From positions 1,426,001 through 1,490,000 of the forward strand of contig CAWBSM010000002.1 in NCBI GenBank assembly GCA_963791455.1: 64,000 nucleotides of DNA. The letters are read 5' to 3'. Both the position numbers and the translations under genes were made by a program. The notes beneath the pieces are model-generated. The model was not told the DNA's origin. It saw only the letters and a program-made list of their open reading frames with translations, and did no database searches. Position 1 is the first letter of the stretch. Every line of letters starts with the position of its first letter. Shown here in pieces: positions 26,890 through 35,182 of the stretch. The stretch is from Bog-473 sp963791455 (GTDB taxonomy: Bacteria; Actinomycetota; Acidimicrobiia; Acidimicrobiales; RAAP-2).

Positions 26890-26902
26890 GATTGACTCAA
26901 TC
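26890..26902. promoter_or_regulatory. Perfect 13-base palindrome in the CoA-transferase/P450 divergent promoter
   Basis: GATTGACTCAATC has perfect 6-base arms around one base. It lies 60 bases before the P450 start and 129 before the CoA-transferase start. The regulators at 28154 (TetR) and 28775 (MarR) are the nearest candidates to bind it. Confidence 0.45.
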
Positions 26903-26961
26903 GGTATTCACGTCGTAGTCTGACACGAACTCCCATCGCCAGAGTCCCCGCGGAGGCAGCG

Positions 26962-28146
26962 TTGAGCGACGTCTACTACGACCAGTACAGCGTTGAGATC
27001 AACGCCGACCCGTATCCCGTCTACCGGCGGCTGCGCGAAGAAGCCCCCGTCTACTACAACGACACACACGACTTCTTCGCGGTCAGTCAGTTCGCGGACG
27101 TCGAGAAGGGGCTGCTCGACGCCCAGACCTACATCTCCGGAAAAGGTGCGATCCTCGAGGTCATCAAGGCGGACATCGAGATCCCTCCCGGCGTCATCAT
27201 CTTCGAGGACCCTCCGACTCACACCATTCACCGCCGCCTCTTGTCGCGGGCCTTCGCTCCTCGACGCGTCGCTGAGCTCGAGCCCAAGATCCGTCAGTTC
27301 TGCGCCCGCAGTCTCGATCCCCTCGTTGGTTCGGACCGGTTCGACTTCATTGCGGATTTGGGTTCGCAGATGCCGATGCGTGTCATCGGCATGCTCCTCG
27401 GGATCCCAGAGAGTGATCAAGAAGCGGTGCGCGACCACGTGGATGCCAACCTTCGAACCAACGAAGGCGAGCCGATGCAGGTCTCGGAGACCTTCGTGAC
27501 GGGGGCCATGTTCGCGGAGTACGTCGACTGGCGGGCCAAGCACCCGTCGGACGACATCATGACCGAGCTGCTGCAGGCTGAGTTCGAGGACGAGACGGGG
27601 GTGGTCCGGAACTTGACCCGGAACGAGTTGCTGACCTACATCGAAGTGCTCGCGGGTGCCGGAAACGAGACGACGACTCGTCTCATCGGGTGGACCGCCA
27701 AGGTTCTGGCGGAGCATCCGGATCAGCGAGCTCAGCTCGTCGAGGACCGCTCGCTCATTGCGAACGCCATTGAGGAGGTTCTCCGCTACGAGTCACCCGC
27801 GCACCACGTGGGAAGATACGTGTCCCGAGAGGACCTCACCGTGCACGGAACCAAGGCCCCGAAAGGAAGCGTGATGCTCTTCCTCCTCGGATCTGCGAAC
27901 CGGGACGATCGTCGCTTTCCCGACGGCGACACGTTCGACATCCACCGAAAGGACGGCCGGCACCTGACGTTCGGCAACGGGATTCACCTGTGCCTGGGTG
28001 CCGCTCTCGCTCGCATGGAGGGGTGCATCGCCCTCGATGAGGTGCTTTCACGTTTTCCGAAATGGGAAATAGACCTGGAAAGTGCCCGGCTCTCTCCCAC
28101 CTCGACCGTCCGCGGCTGGGAGACGCTTCCGGCATTTGTCGGATAG
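26962..28146 (+). CDS. Cytochrome P450
   Basis: 394 residues from TTG 26962, which has GGAGG well placed upstream. The I-helix AGAGNETTTR, the ExxR of EEVLRYES and the heme loop FGNGIHLCLGAALARME (Cys near residue 344) are intact, so it should be an active soluble bacterial monooxygenase. It hydroxylates a lipid-like substrate with electrons from a ferredoxin; the only ferredoxin in the window is at 38168. A TetR gene follows by seven bases, probably as an operon, so it may respond to the P450 substrate. Confidence 0.92.
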   Translation: MSDVYYDQYSVEINADPYPVYRRLREEAPVYYNDTHDFFAVSQFADVEKGLLDAQTYISGKGAILEVIKADIEIPPGVIIFEDPPTHTIHRRLLSRAFAPRRVAELEPKIRQFCARSLDPLVGSDRFDFIADLGSQMPMRVIGMLLGIPESDQEAVRDHVDANLRTNEGEPMQVSETFVTGAMFAEYVDWRAKHPSDDIMTELLQAEFEDETGVVRNLTRNELLTYIEVLAGAGNETTTRLIGWTAKVLAEHPDQRAQLVEDRSLIANAIEEVLRYESPAHHVGRYVSREDLTVHGTKAPKGSVMLFLLGSANRDDRRFPDGDTFDIHRKDGRHLTFGNGIHLCLGAALARMEGCIALDEVLSRFPKWEIDLESARLSPTSTVRGWETLPAFVG

Positions 28147-28153
28147 ATCATCC

Positions 28154-28768
28154 GTGAAAACCGACTTCTCGCAAGGGCCGGCGGCGCGTCAATACGACAG
28201 CCCCCTGCGCCGCCAACGCGCGATCGAGACCCGTGAACGCATCGTCGCGGCGGGATGCCGGTTACTCCGCCATTCCTCAATTCGGGACTGGCGCGCTCTT
28301 ACCGTGCGAGGTGTGGCCGAGCAAGCGGGGGTGAACGAGCGAACGGTGTACCGCTACTTCGGGAACGAGCGGGGCCTCCGGGATGCGGTAATGCATCGGT
28401 TGGAACAGGAGGCCGGAATTGACCTCGACGGAATGCGACTCGAAGACATCGCTGACATCGCTGGCCGGATCTTTGCCCATGTGTCTTCGTACCCACCGCG
28501 ATCGAAACCACTCCTCGACCCGACACTCAACGACGCGAACCTCCGCCAAAGAAATGGTCTCTTCGGAGCTCTCGGCGACTGGACGGCTGAATGGCCTGAA
28601 TCAGACCGCCGTTGTGCCGCCGCTTTGTTCGACGTGCTTTGGAGTGTGGCGACCTACGAACGACTCGTCGCAGACTGGGAGATGGACCGCGATGAGGCGA
28701 TCCGCGCTGTCACGTGGGCGATTGGCCTGGTCGAAGAGGCCGTGCGCAACGGGCGGCGACCTACATAG
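28154..28768 (+). CDS. TetR/AcrR family transcriptional regulator
   Basis: About 204 residues from GTG 28154. The HTH reads RQRAIETRERIVAAGCRLLRH...LTVRGVAEQAGVNERTVYRYFGNERGLRDAVM. The C-terminal domain (LEDIADIAGRIFAHVSSY...AALFDVLWSVATYERLVADW) is the ligand-binding part. It follows the P450 stop by seven bases and so probably shares its transcript. Plausible operator: the palindrome at 26890-26902, though TetR sites are often longer. Converges on the MarR gene. Confidence 0.87.
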   Translation: MKTDFSQGPAARQYDSPLRRQRAIETRERIVAAGCRLLRHSSIRDWRALTVRGVAEQAGVNERTVYRYFGNERGLRDAVMHRLEQEAGIDLDGMRLEDIADIAGRIFAHVSSYPPRSKPLLDPTLNDANLRQRNGLFGALGDWTAEWPESDRRCAAALFDVLWSVATYERLVADWEMDRDEAIRAVTWAIGLVEEAVRNGRRPT

Positions 28769-28774
28769 CGAGGA

Positions 28775-29374
28775 TCAGGCCACCTCGAATGGGCTCTTTC
28801 GCCCGTCGTGTCCGCGCTTGCGCGCCTGACGAGATCCGACTTCCTTTATGACCTCGTTCGAACGTTCCACGTCGTACTCGTGTCCGCTCGCGCGCAATTC
28901 GGCGAGAAGGTCGACCAACTGGCTCCGCTTCTGCTCGGAAAGTCCGATTTGCTCGTACACCGTCGAATTCAGGTCTCGCGTCGCCTCGGTGGCGACTCTT
29001 TGGCCCCGTGAAGTGATCACGGCGAGCGTGGTCCGGGCATCCGACGGGTGCGGCACTCGTCGAACGAGCTTCTCGTCCTCGAGCCGATCGATGATGTTCG
29101 TGACCGTGGCCGGCGGTATGCGAAGGGTCTTGCTGATCCAACTGAGGGTCAAGGAGGAATCCGGGTCCATGGCCAACCATGCCAGTACCTCGTAACGGGC
29201 GAACGTGAGGTCATGACTCCTCATCACGTTGCTCACCTGGTCGTTGAGCAGTTCGTACGAGCGGAGGATCGCACTGAACACGGCCATCCCGGAGGCTGCC
29301 TCGGGATCCCAACGTTCCAGCCAGACGCGACGAGATGCTTCGACGACGTCGAACGGAGCCGGCTGGAAACCCAT
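28775..29374 (-). CDS. MarR family transcriptional regulator
   Basis: About 199 residues from ATG 29374. The winged-helix core reads HDLTFARYEVLAWLAMDPDSSLTLSWISKTLRIPPATVTNIIDRLEDEKLVRRVPHPSDARTTLAVITSRG, exactly the MarR layout with the wing Asp-Ala-Arg. Such proteins bind short palindromes and release DNA on binding acids, phenols or acyl-CoAs. The start lies 32 bases left of the stop of the double CoA-transferase gene on the same strand, so it may be the last gene of that long minus operon. Confidence 0.87.
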   Translation of the reverse strand: MGFQPAPFDVVEASRRVWLERWDPEAASGMAVFSAILRSYELLNDQVSNVMRSHDLTFARYEVLAWLAMDPDSSLTLSWISKTLRIPPATVTNIIDRLEDEKLVRRVPHPSDARTTLAVITSRGQRVATEATRDLNSTVYEQIGLSEQKRSQLVDLLAELRASGHEYDVERSNEVIKEVGSRQARKRGHDGRKSPFEVA

Positions 29375-29405
29375 CCCCGAAGGATACGGCGCCCGCGCCG
29401 GCCGT

Positions 29406-31838
29406 TTAGGAGTTCGAGACAAGGGAGCCACCGATGATCCCGTCCGCTTCGAGCAGGGCGAGCTCGGACTGTGTCAGGCCGAGCTCGCCCAGGAGCTCCG
29501 CGTTGTGCTCACCGAGCAGTGGGGCGTGCCGTTGGTGCAGCCGTTCCGGTCCGCCTGAGAATCTCATCGGAAGCGTGCTATAGCGAGAGGTTCCGATCAC
29601 TGGATGGTGCAGATCCTCGAAGAAATCGCGGAACGCAAGCTGCGGCAATTCGGGTTGGCAGTGAGGCAACATCACTCGGCCGACCGGTACGCCAGCATCC
29701 CACAGGCGTTCGACGATCTCGTCGGCAGACTGGGCTCGACACCACTCCTTTAGGAAGGCGTCAATCCGGTCCTGCTCCCGTGTGCGTCCCACCGCGGTCG
29801 CGAGCGCAGGATCCGCCGCCCATCCGGGGTCACCCAAGACGCGCCGGAGCGACACCCATTGCTCATCGGTCGCGATCGCTATCGCGATCCAAGAATCGTC
29901 GCGACCGTACTCGTCGGGCCCAGCAGCCTGATAGAGATTCTGCGGCGCCGCGCACGGCCCGCGGTTTCCCTCGCGGGCGAGCAGCGCTCCGTAGGCGGAG
30001 AACTCGATCGGCTGCTCGGCAGCAATGTTGAGCGCGGCATCCACCATCGCGGCCTCGACGAGGCCGCCGTCCCCCGTCCTCTCACGATGCTCGAGCGCGA
30101 GCATCAGGCCGAACAGCGCGTGGAGGCCAGCGTTGGGATCACCCACGCAGTACGGCTCGAACGGGAGGAGGTCTGGATGCCCGGTGAGCCAGGTGAGTCC
30201 CGAGGCGTCCTCAATAACGAACGCGAACGCCGACAGCTCGCGCCACGGGCCTTCGAGCCCGAAACCCGGCATCCGGAGCATGAGGAGATCGGGCCGATCG
30301 GCCCGGATCGTCTCGTAGTCGAGACCGACCTGGTCGAGCACACGGGGCGTATAGTTCTCCACGACCACATCGCACGTCGCAATGAACCGGCGCACGAGGT
30401 CGATGCCGCGCTGATCACGAAAGTCGATGGTCAGGCTCTTCTTGTTGGTGTTGAGAGCGGCGAAGATCGGGCCCCGCTCCCAAAAGCGATCCTCCGTGTG
30501 AGGGACTCCGCCGACCAGACGAGCACCGTCCGGCCGGGTCGACGATTCAAGGTGGATGACCTCTGCACCAAGAAGCGCCAGCAGATGGCCCGTGAAAGGA
30601 CCAGCCCAGTAGGCCGTCATGTCCAGGACACGCAACCCCTGGAAGGGCAGTCCGATTGGCGCGCCGCCGGGGGAGCGTGTGGGAGTTTCGCGGACCAGGA
30701 TCTCCTCGATCGAGTGCTCTCCAAGCCGAGGAGCTGGTTCGGGCGACCGGAGGCATGCCGCTCCCAACCGGAAGGGCGGTCGCGGGTTGGCCGACCCATC
30801 CCGCGGGTTCGCCACAAACGTCTCCCGCGTTCGGAAATGCTCGAACGTCGTGACGTTCGAGCCGTTCGCGATGGGTGCGTTGGGGATCCGGAACGCAGCT
30901 GCCAGGTCGAGCACCTCCTCAGCGGTGTGCGCCGCGATCCACGCATCGATCGTCGGCTCCAGCGCAGTGCGATCGAGGAAGAGTTTGGGGTCCTCCATCC
31001 ACTCGGGGTGGTCGACCATCACGCAGAAATCGAGCCACTGTTGCCCGGTGCCGCACCCGAGCCCGACCAGTCCGTCGCGGGCAGCACCGACGCCCGGAGT
31101 AGGGACGAATCGGCGTCGCCGCATCGGCCGTCCGAGCTGGTCGTTGAACGTCACCGGATAATACGTGAGGCACATCGCCAAGGCCTCGAGCATCGACACG
31201 TCGACGAGCTCACCGTTCGTGTTGCCGCGCCGACTCGCGGCGAGAGTTCCGATCGCGGCGAAGACGCCGCTGAGCCACTCCCCGATCTGGCCCCCGACGA
31301 AGGCGGGAGCGCGGTCGGGCCGGCCGTGGGCGAGACCCACGATCGCGCCCGACCACGCTTGCAGGGTGAATTCGGTCGCAGCCTTCTCGCGCCAGGGACC
31401 GTCGAGTCCGAATGGAGTGATCGACGTGACGGTCAAGTGCGGATGTGTACGAAGGATCTCGCGGGGCTCCAGCATCTGGCGCTCCGCCAGCTGGGAGCCG
31501 CGGGACCACACGGTCGCATCCGCCGATGCAAGCAATGCGTGGAGTGATGCGATGTCGTTCGTGCTTTCGCCGTCGACCACGACGCTCTGTTTCGATGCAT
31601 TGAGAAAGTTGAAGAGGGCGCCGTCACCATCCGGTGCGATCGTCGCGCCCGAAGCCGACCACCGGCGCAGCGGGTCACCGTCGGGCGACTCCACCTTGAT
31701 CACCTCCGCACCGCCGTCGGCGAGCAACTTCGTGCAGTACGCGCCTCCTATCCACGTGGAGAGGTCGACCACGCGGAAGCCGCCGAGCGGAAGTGTCACG
31801 GGTGTGCCCCTCAGCGCATCCGTCGAGGGCTGCGTCAC
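29406..31838 (-). CDS. Double-domain CaiB/BaiF CoA-transferase fusion
   Basis: About 810 residues holding two complete family III CoA-transferase domains in tandem. Domain 1 (about 15-390) starts LGGFRVVDLSTWIGGAYCTKLLADGGAEVIKVESPDGDPLRRW. Domain 2 (about 400-800) starts FQGLRVLDMTAYWAGPFTGHLLALLGAEVIHLES. At the position of the catalytic Asp, domain 2 has AAMVDAALN with Asp, while domain 1 has VSMLEALAM with Glu. The two domains may therefore form one active pair, mimicking the interlocked dimer of single-domain enzymes. GTG 31838 is two bases after the crotonase stop. It is part of an operon from about 36354. Confidence 0.87.
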   Translation of the reverse strand: MTQPSTDALRGTPVTLPLGGFRVVDLSTWIGGAYCTKLLADGGAEVIKVESPDGDPLRRWSASGATIAPDGDGALFNFLNASKQSVVVDGESTNDIASLHALLASADATVWSRGSQLAERQMLEPREILRTHPHLTVTSITPFGLDGPWREKAATEFTLQAWSGAIVGLAHGRPDRAPAFVGGQIGEWLSGVFAAIGTLAASRRGNTNGELVDVSMLEALAMCLTYYPVTFNDQLGRPMRRRRFVPTPGVGAARDGLVGLGCGTGQQWLDFCVMVDHPEWMEDPKLFLDRTALEPTIDAWIAAHTAEEVLDLAAAFRIPNAPIANGSNVTTFEHFRTRETFVANPRDGSANPRPPFRLGAACLRSPEPAPRLGEHSIEEILVRETPTRSPGGAPIGLPFQGLRVLDMTAYWAGPFTGHLLALLGAEVIHLESSTRPDGARLVGGVPHTEDRFWERGPIFAALNTNKKSLTIDFRDQRGIDLVRRFIATCDVVVENYTPRVLDQVGLDYETIRADRPDLLMLRMPGFGLEGPWRELSAFAFVIEDASGLTWLTGHPDLLPFEPYCVGDPNAGLHALFGLMLALEHRERTGDGGLVEAAMVDAALNIAAEQPIEFSAYGALLAREGNRGPCAAPQNLYQAAGPDEYGRDDSWIAIAIATDEQWVSLRRVLGDPGWAADPALATAVGRTREQDRIDAFLKEWCRAQSADEIVERLWDAGVPVGRVMLPHCQPELPQLAFRDFFEDLHHPVIGTSRYSTLPMRFSGGPERLHQRHAPLLGEHNAELLGELGLTQSELALLEADGIIGGSLVSNS

Positions 31839-31840
31839 GG

Positions 31841-32812
31841 TCAATCGGAGTCGGGACGCCGACGACCGGAGCGACTGAGCCGCCACTCAGGGGGGAACCC
31901 TCCGTCGTTGTCCTTCACCGCGAGGTTCAGGCCGGCGTCCATCGTCTCCTCGCTGAGCGTTGCCCGTTTCCCGTCGTCGTCTTCTCGGAGCTGTCCGCCC
32001 ATCGATTCGAGCCATGCACTGAGAAGGCTTCCCATGTACTCGCCTTGGTGCTGCTTCATCACTTCGAAGAACACCTTCTGCATGAACACGGTGTCGGTTG
32101 GCCGCGTGCGCGCGCACGCAAGGGCGTACTTCGCCACCTCCGCCTCGAGCTGATCGCGCCCCACCACGCTATTGACGAAATTGCAGTCGTACATCTCTTG
32201 TGCACTGAACGGCCGGCCCGTGAACACCATCTCCTGGAACTTGCGCATCCCCATCATCGTTGCCCACTGCCACATACGCGGCGCGTAGCCGACATAACGA
32301 AAAGCCGGATGGCCGAAAAGGGCATCGTCGGACGAAATCACGAGGTCGGCGTCGGCCGCCTGGTAGAAGTGCCAGCCGTAGCAGTAGCCCTTCACCTCGA
32401 GGATGCTGATCTTCTTAAAATCCTGAAGGCTACGGCAGCCGGATCTCGTATTGCCGTACCAGTGAAGGAGGGAGGCCCCAGCGCGGTACGAACGCGAGCT
32501 GGGCATGGTGACATCGTCGTCTTCGTCGAGTCCGAACTCCTCTTCGAGGGCCACTCCCGCAGCGCGCTTCGCCATCAGCTCGTCGAGGTCGGCGCCCGTT
32601 CCGAGATGATCGCCGATGCCACGCACGACCAGGACCTTGACGTCGTCGTCGAGGCTGGCCTTGAACAACAGGTCCGCATACCGTCTTCGAGCCGCGATCG
32701 TCGGAATGTTGAGCTGGTCGGGACGGTTCAGAGTTATCGTGGCGATCCGCGTGCTCGGATCCTTTTCGTAGAGGATGATCTCCTCGGGCGGCGGGACATC
32801 GACTTCGGTCAC
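31841..32812 (-). CDS. Enoyl-CoA hydratase/isomerase family protein
   Basis: About 323 residues, longer than a standard 260-residue crotonase. STRIATITLNRPDQLNIPTIAARRRYADLLFKA, VRGIGDHLGTGADLDELM (oxyanion hole), KISILEVKGYCYGWHFYQAADADLVI and MVFTGRPFSAQEMYDCNFVN show the family. The C-terminal extra segment (YMGSLLSAWLESMGGQLREDDD) resembles the longer helical tails of ring-cleaving crotonases, though this is only a shape argument. GTG 32812 overlaps the M24-like stop (GTGA). Operon order is amidohydrolase, M24, M24-like, crotonase, CoA-transferase. Confidence 0.82.
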   Translation of the reverse strand: MTEVDVPPPEEIILYEKDPSTRIATITLNRPDQLNIPTIAARRRYADLLFKASLDDDVKVLVVRGIGDHLGTGADLDELMAKRAAGVALEEEFGLDEDDDVTMPSSRSYRAGASLLHWYGNTRSGCRSLQDFKKISILEVKGYCYGWHFYQAADADLVISSDDALFGHPAFRYVGYAPRMWQWATMMGMRKFQEMVFTGRPFSAQEMYDCNFVNSVVGRDQLEAEVAKYALACARTRPTDTVFMQKVFFEVMKQHQGEYMGSLLSAWLESMGGQLREDDDGKRATLSEETMDAGLNLAVKDNDGGFPPEWRLSRSGRRRPDSD

Positions 32813-33945
32813 GGGGAGCTCCTTGCATCGAGGAAATGGTTCGTCGAGAGCAGTTCGGGCCCGGTCGGGGTGACGACGACCGCTTCCTGGCCGTAAAAGG
32901 CGCCGATACCTTCCTTCCAGATGTAGGCGGTCAGCGCCAGGACCATACCCACTTCGACCTGCTGCTCGCCGGCCGTACGCGGGAGCGCGTGGGTCACGAG
33001 AGGAAGATCGAACCCGAGTCCCAGCCCTCGCGCGACCGGCATGGGAGGCGGTGCGATCCCGGCAGCGGCGTAGGCGTCCAGGAGGCCGGTCAGCGGCGCA
33101 CCGACCTCGCACGCGGCGATGAGGCGGGCCCACAGTTCGTCCCGGGCCCGCAACAGGTCCGCGTCGATGGCGGCGTCGCCGTCCACCGAATGCGTCCGGC
33201 CGAGCTCTCCGACGTACCCGTTCAGGATCACTCCGGCGTCGAACGCCACCAGATCGCCCGGCTGCACCGGTGTGTCCCGGCTGGCGCGATGCCACGGCTG
33301 CGTGCGCGACGTGATCCAGGCCACGTCCTGAGTAGCAGGCGTGGTCACACCCGCCGACGCCATCGCCTCCATGAAGACGCCCGTGAGCTGCCGCTCCGTG
33401 ACTCCGGGAGAGAGCGCCGCCTCCGCCGCACCTAGCGAGCGCTCGGCGACGCCGAGCGACGCACGAATCGCGCCGACCTCCTCGGGCGTTTTCACGCGAC
33501 GGGCCCGGCGCAACAACGGCTCGCCGTCGATGAGCTCGGCCGACGGGAATGCCTTTGGCAGAATGGTTGCCGAGGATCCCGTCATGGAGTCGGTGGCGAC
33601 AGTCCGTACGGTCGCCGCACCCGCGATCCTCTGGAGCGCCTTCACGAAGTTCATCGAGTTGAACGAGATCCCGTACAGGTTCTCGTGCGGGATGTCCGCC
33701 GGGATCCCCTCGTCCCACGTGCTCAGCAGATGAACGGACCCCGTCGCCCGCACGAGCACGCACCCCGGGCCGAACGCGCGCGAGCCGGCCATCCACAGTC
33801 GCGGTGCGCCCGACACGTATCGGGCATTCGCTTCGCGACCGACCACGAGCACATCGATATCCGCCGCTTCCATCCCGGCCAGCACGCGCGCCCGGCGGGC
33901 AAGTCGTAATGCCTCGTCGTCGGGACGAACTTCGGTGACGGTCAC
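32809..33945 (-). CDS. M24 (pita-bread fold) protein with altered metal ligands
   Basis: 378 residues with the creatinase/prolidase two-domain layout. Of the five metal ligands of M24 peptidases, the first Asp (FDAGV) and last Glu (GQEAVVV) remain. The second Asp is Glu (GYVGELGRTH), the GHG histidine is Arg (VARGLGLGF) and the GM-x5-E glutamate is Thr (GMVLALTAY). It is therefore unlikely to be a normal two-metal peptidase. Metal-free creatinase shows that the fold can do other hydrolyses. It lies eight bases downstream of a second M24 gene with canonical ligands, so the two may form a heteromer or act on related C-N substrates. Confidence 0.78.
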   Translation of the reverse strand: MTVTEVRPDDEALRLARRARVLAGMEAADIDVLVVGREANARYVSGAPRLWMAGSRAFGPGCVLVRATGSVHLLSTWDEGIPADIPHENLYGISFNSMNFVKALQRIAGAATVRTVATDSMTGSSATILPKAFPSAELIDGEPLLRRARRVKTPEEVGAIRASLGVAERSLGAAEAALSPGVTERQLTGVFMEAMASAGVTTPATQDVAWITSRTQPWHRASRDTPVQPGDLVAFDAGVILNGYVGELGRTHSVDGDAAIDADLLRARDELWARLIAACEVGAPLTGLLDAYAAAGIAPPPMPVARGLGLGFDLPLVTHALPRTAGEQQVEVGMVLALTAYIWKEGIGAFYGQEAVVVTPTGPELLSTNHFLDARSSP

Positions 33946-33952
33946 CAGAAGC

Positions 33953-35182
33953 TCAGAAGGGGTCGTAGGGGTAGTCGGTCATGGGCTCCCACCCATTCTC
34001 CGTGATGAGGAGCACCTCCTCGGAGCGGTAGCCGGCGGCACCTTCCTCCCAGACGATGGGTTCGAGTACCAGCACCATCCCCGCCGCCAGGACGAGCGAT
34101 GCATCGAACGCCTCACCGATGTCGCTCCCGACGTACGGCATTTCCGCACTGTCGATGCCGAGACCGTGACCGAGGTAGAAGTGAGGCATCCACGGCTTCA
34201 CGCCACCGGCGGCATCGATGGCGGCTGCCGTCAGGTCGGATGCCGTCGACCCGGCTCGGGTAACGCCGAGGACGGCGTCCATGATCGCCCGCCACCGTTC
34301 GAACTGCGCGCGCTGCCGAGCATCGGGCACGCGCCCGACCACCCAAGTCCGCCCGAAATCAGAGTGGAAGCCGGAGTAGCTGATGCCGGCGTCAGTCCAC
34401 AGGACATCGCCCTCGGAAAGTTCGCGCTCAGTCGAAAGGAGAGGACAAGCGAGGTTACCGGTCGTCGTCCATGGTCCATCCGCCATGCGATCGGGCATCA
34501 CCTGCCAGATTGGGTCGAGGATATTGGCGTCCGCACCAGCGTCGAAGATCGTCCGCAGAAACGTCGCCGTGAGATCGGTCTGACGAACGCCGGGCGCGAC
34601 GCGCGCCTGCACGTCGGCCATGGCCCGTTCGGTGATCCGCAGGCCCTCGCGCATGCACGACAGCTCGTCGGGTGTCTTGATCGCCTTGGCTTGGCTCATC
34701 ACTCGTCCGGCATCGCGCGGCGCATCGGGTGCGAAGAGAAGCGACCGTTCGCGACGCAACGCGTTTGTCCATTCGTCCATTGCGATCACGGCCTTCTCGG
34801 GCACGAGGTCGGCGAGCCGCGACGTGAACAGCAGCACGCCCTCGTCGAAGTCGAGATACACCGGACCATGGATATGGTCGGACGGGAGGCCGCTGCGGAG
34901 TCGATCGTCCTCCTGCATCGGTGAGAAGAGATGCGGCCATCCATCGTTCTCGATGACGACCGCAACGGGTTGCTCGAAGTTCGTCCGGCCCGAGTCTGCG
35001 AGTGGCCAGATCGCTCCCGTCGCGTAAGCGACGTTGGTGTTGCCGAGCAACACGAGCGCGTCCAGTCCCTGTACGCGCATCACGGCACGAAGTCGATCCA
35101 CCCGGTCACGCTGCATACGAGAGAAATCCGCCTTGGGCGGAATGCTCGTCGGCGGAGAGGCCGCCATCAACCCTGCCGGCAC
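33953..35182 (-). CDS. M24 family metallopeptidase (Xaa-Pro peptidase-like)
   Basis: About 409 residues. All five metal ligands can be placed: TDAGISYSGFHSDFGRTW (two Asp), YLGHGLGIDSAEMP (His), GMVLVLEPIVW (Glu) and YRSEEVLLIT (Glu). The N-terminal domain reads RVDRLRAVMRVQGLDALVLLGNTNVAYATG. It should hydrolyse an amide or Xaa-Pro-type bond with two metal ions. GTG 35182 overlaps the amidohydrolase stop by one base; ATG 35167 is an alternative. In this context the substrate may be a small amide or a conjugate rather than a peptide. Confidence 0.85.
   Translation of the reverse strand: MPAGLMAASPPTSIPPKADFSRMQRDRVDRLRAVMRVQGLDALVLLGNTNVAYATGAIWPLADSGRTNFEQPVAVVIENDGWPHLFSPMQEDDRLRSGLPSDHIHGPVYLDFDEGVLLFTSRLADLVPEKAVIAMDEWTNALRRERSLLFAPDAPRDAGRVMSQAKAIKTPDELSCMREGLRITERAMADVQARVAPGVRQTDLTATFLRTIFDAGADANILDPIWQVMPDRMADGPWTTTGNLACPLLSTERELSEGDVLWTDAGISYSGFHSDFGRTWVVGRVPDARQRAQFERWRAIMDAVLGVTRAGSTASDLTAAAIDAAGGVKPWMPHFYLGHGLGIDSAEMPYVGSDIGEAFDASLVLAAGMVLVLEPIVWEEGAAGYRSEEVLLITENGWEPMTDYPYDPF

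Noticed and set aside
29859..31547. A 562-codon open frame on plus
   Set aside because: It is the shadow of the CoA-transferase fusion on minus: no family motifs, Arg/Gln-rich composition caused by GC-rich codons.
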